Assembly: GCA_043800545.1 (NCBI GenBank)
Contig: JAZDMW010000084.1
Span: 1 to 14,673, forward strand
Source: 1-14-0-20-39-34 sp043800545
GTDB taxonomy: Bacteria > Patescibacteriota > Patescibacteriia > Magasanikbacterales > UBA922
Direction: 5' to 3'
Length of the DNA: 14,673 nucleotides
Part shown: one piece after another, positions 13,309 to 14,673 of the stretch
Layout of the letters: every line of letters begins with the position of its first letter
Numbering within the stretch: position 1 is the first letter of the stretch
The notes under the pieces: generated by a model
Told to the model about the DNA's origin: nothing
Databases searched by the model: none
The model's input: only the letters and a program-made list of their open reading frames with translations
Program-made: the position numbers and the translations under genes

Positions 13309-14607
13309 ATGAGCATACTTCTCTTTTTTGCAATTCTCTGTTTTCTTTTTATCACTTTGAGAAATATCCACATTGGATTTTTTCTTTTTTTTCTTCTGCT
13401 TCCAACATACCTCATCCGTTTTTCTATTTTGTATATTCCTACAACATTTCTTGAAATGATGTTTCTTATTCTTCTTGTTGTCACAAGTATTCGATTCATA
13501 CAAAATAAGAAAGAGAGAGAAAACAAAAAAGAAATATTTCTTTCTCTTTTCCAAAAAAATAAAACTTTTTTTTATGCTCTACTTCTTTTTCTTTCCGGAG
13601 CAACCATTTCTGCCTTCATATCACCACATCTTATTTCTGCGCTTGGAGAGTGGAAAGCATTTTATGTTGAACCGATTCTCTTTGGTTTTTTGCTTGTTCT
13701 CAATTTTTCTAAAGAAAAAAAAGATAACCTACAAAAATATATTTTTCTTCCTCTTATCATTTCTGGCACTCTTACCGCAATACTTGGAATATATCAACAC
13801 TTTACTGGCTGGATGGTACCTTGGGATTTCTGGGAGAATAGAAATACCTTCAGAGTTACGGGCTGGTATGGATTCCCAAATGCAGTAGGAATTTTTCTTG
13901 CACAAATCTTCCCCCTTGGAATATATATGACTATTACAAACTGGAAAGAAAAAAATTTTTCTTTTATTCTTTCTTCTCTGTATATTCTCCTCTGCCCGCT
14001 TGCTCTTCTTTTTGCAAAAGGATCAGGACCAATACTTGCACTCTTTTCTGGAATTACTCTTTTTCTTCTTTTCTCTAAAAAAACACGAGGCGTGACTTTG
14101 GCACTTGGAAGTCTTGGAATATTTTTTCTCTTCTTCCTTTCCTCTTTTGATCCTCTGCAAAATGAGATAACTATGCAAGACCGATCAGGACAACTTCGCG
14201 TAGAAATGTGGGCAGAGACGGTTGAGTATTTACAAACTCATCCAATTCGTGGAGCAACTCTTGCAAACTACTCAGACGAAATTGCTCCTTGGAGAATCCA
14301 AAAAGATATTGAAATTTTTCACCACCCACATAATATTTTTCTTACCATGTGGGTCAATATTGGAATAATTGGGCTCATTGGATTTATTTGGATTCTTGTT
14401 TGGTTTTTTCGTACTGCATGGAAAGAAAAACCAAATAAAAATATATATATCCTTTTTCTTTTTGCTACCCTCTTTTCTTGGTTAGTCATGGGTCTTGTAG
14501 ATTCGCCGTATATTAAAAATGATTGGTCCATACTTTTTTGGACATATATTTCCCTTTTATTCATACATAACTTAGAAAAATATGACATGGAGGACACAAA
14601 AAGTTAA
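13309..14607 (+). CDS. O-antigen ligase/polymerase-like membrane protein (432 aa)
   Basis: Polytopic membrane protein with roughly 10-12 hydrophobic helices and a large extracytoplasmic loop, as in the Wzy/WaaL (O-antigen ligase, PF04932) family, which polymerises or transfers surface glycans. The diagnostic C-terminal part reads RSGQLRVEMWAETVEYLQTH, then PIRGATLANYSDE, then FHHPHNIFLTMWVNIGIIGL; the invariant R-x3-W and HPHN motifs are present. An N-terminal family mark is GEWKAFYVEPILFGF, with a later NRNTFRVTGWYGFPNAVGIF. ATG 13309 follows the flippase stop after one base. The 3' end overlaps the next gene. Ligase and polymerase cannot be separated by sequence alone. With the flippase next door, a small surface-glycan export module is inferred. 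Confidence 0.82.
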   Translation: MSILLFFAILCFLFITLRNIHIGFFLFFLLLPTYLIRFSILYIPTTFLEMMFLILLVVTSIRFIQNKKERENKKEIFLSLFQKNKTFFYALLLFLSGATISAFISPHLISALGEWKAFYVEPILFGFLLVLNFSKEKKDNLQKYIFLPLIISGTLTAILGIYQHFTGWMVPWDFWENRNTFRVTGWYGFPNAVGIFLAQIFPLGIYMTITNWKEKNFSFILSSLYILLCPLALLFAKGSGPILALFSGITLFLLFSKKTRGVTLALGSLGIFFLFFLSSFDPLQNEITMQDRSGQLRVEMWAETVEYLQTHPIRGATLANYSDEIAPWRIQKDIEIFHHPHNIFLTMWVNIGIIGLIGFIWILVWFFRTAWKEKPNKNIYILFLFATLFSWLVMGLVDSPYIKNDWSILFWTYISLLFIHNLEKYDMEDTKS

Positions 14608-14673
14608 AAATCTTGCAAACACACTTCTCTCTCTTAAAGGTGAAGAAGAAATGCTCACCTTTCTTCGTGATCT
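14582..14673 (+). CDS. TrpR-superfamily (YerC/YecD-like) DNA-binding protein, N-terminus only
   Basis: From ATG 14582 the frame stays open to the window end (30 codons and two bases), overlapping the upstream gene by 26 bases in another frame. The peptide begins MTWRTQKVKNLANTLLSLKG and continues EEEMLTFLRDL. The spacing L-x-S-L-K-x-x-E-E-x3-F-x-x-D-L resembles the first helices of B. subtilis YerC and related TrpR-fold proteins. Such proteins are small helix-turn-helix regulators of about 100 residues. If correct, it could regulate the glycan genes or be an unrelated passenger. No SD precedes the ATG; a GGAGG at 14589-14593 lies inside the gene. Only the first third is visible. Confidence 0.5.
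   Translation, partial: MTWRTQKVKNLANTLLSLKGEEEMLTFLRD

Noticed and set aside
13240..13554. 104-codon Lys-rich minus-strand ORF
   Set aside because: Antisense to the hydrophobic TTT/CTT-rich flippase and ligase genes, which generates Lys/Glu runs on the other strand.
1..14673. UGA recoded to glycine, as in Gracilibacteria
   Set aside because: rpoB, ftsK, recA and the others read through full length with no in-frame TGA, so there is no sign of UGA used as sense.
1..14673. CRISPR array, insertion sequence or prophage
   Set aside because: No regularly spaced repeats, transposase motifs or terminal inverted repeats with target duplications were seen.

Overview
The window looks like a low-GC bacterial chromosome, most likely from the Candidate Phyla Radiation (Patescibacteria). 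This is an inference. It rests on the low GC content, TAA ending all seven genes whose stop is visible, mostly absent Shine-Dalgarno (SD) sequences, and an envelope gene set (SpoIID/LytB protein, FtsK with acidic extensions, RodZ-like protein) of a type common there. The long core genes read without in-frame TGA, so code 11 fits and a UGA=Gly recoding does not. I cannot fix the lineage more closely without a search.

Layout, left to right. (1) 1-4979, minus strand: rpoC (first 510 codons, cut by the window edge) preceded by a complete rpoB. (2) 4980-5509: a 530-base AT-rich divergent intergenic region. It holds two tandem leftward promoters for rpoBC with a leader of about 270 nt, a nested inverted repeat, a perfect DnaA box framed by a 9-bp inverted repeat, a second near-perfect DnaA box, and the probable ftsK promoter. 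(3) 5510-8708, plus strand: ftsK and a RodZ-like membrane HTH gene in one operon, closed by a rho-independent terminator. (4) 8728-9898: recA with its own strong promoter, ended by a bidirectional terminator shared with the convergent gene. (5) 9911-11761, minus: a secreted SpoIID/LytB-domain protein with two Ig-like modules. (6) 11836-14673, plus: a flippase-like polysaccharide transporter, an O-antigen ligase/polymerase-like membrane protein one base downstream, and the overlapping start of a TrpR-superfamily (YerC/YecD-like) regulator that runs off the window.

The functions cluster into transcription (rpoBC), chromosome handling (ftsK, recA), and cell envelope or surface glycan (RodZ-like, SpoIID, flippase, ligase/polymerase). 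All the proteins belong to known families. No CRISPR array, transposon, prophage or obvious new defence system is visible. The least explained parts are the rpoB-ftsK intergenic region with its DnaA-box cluster, and the long acidic tail of FtsK beyond its gamma domain.
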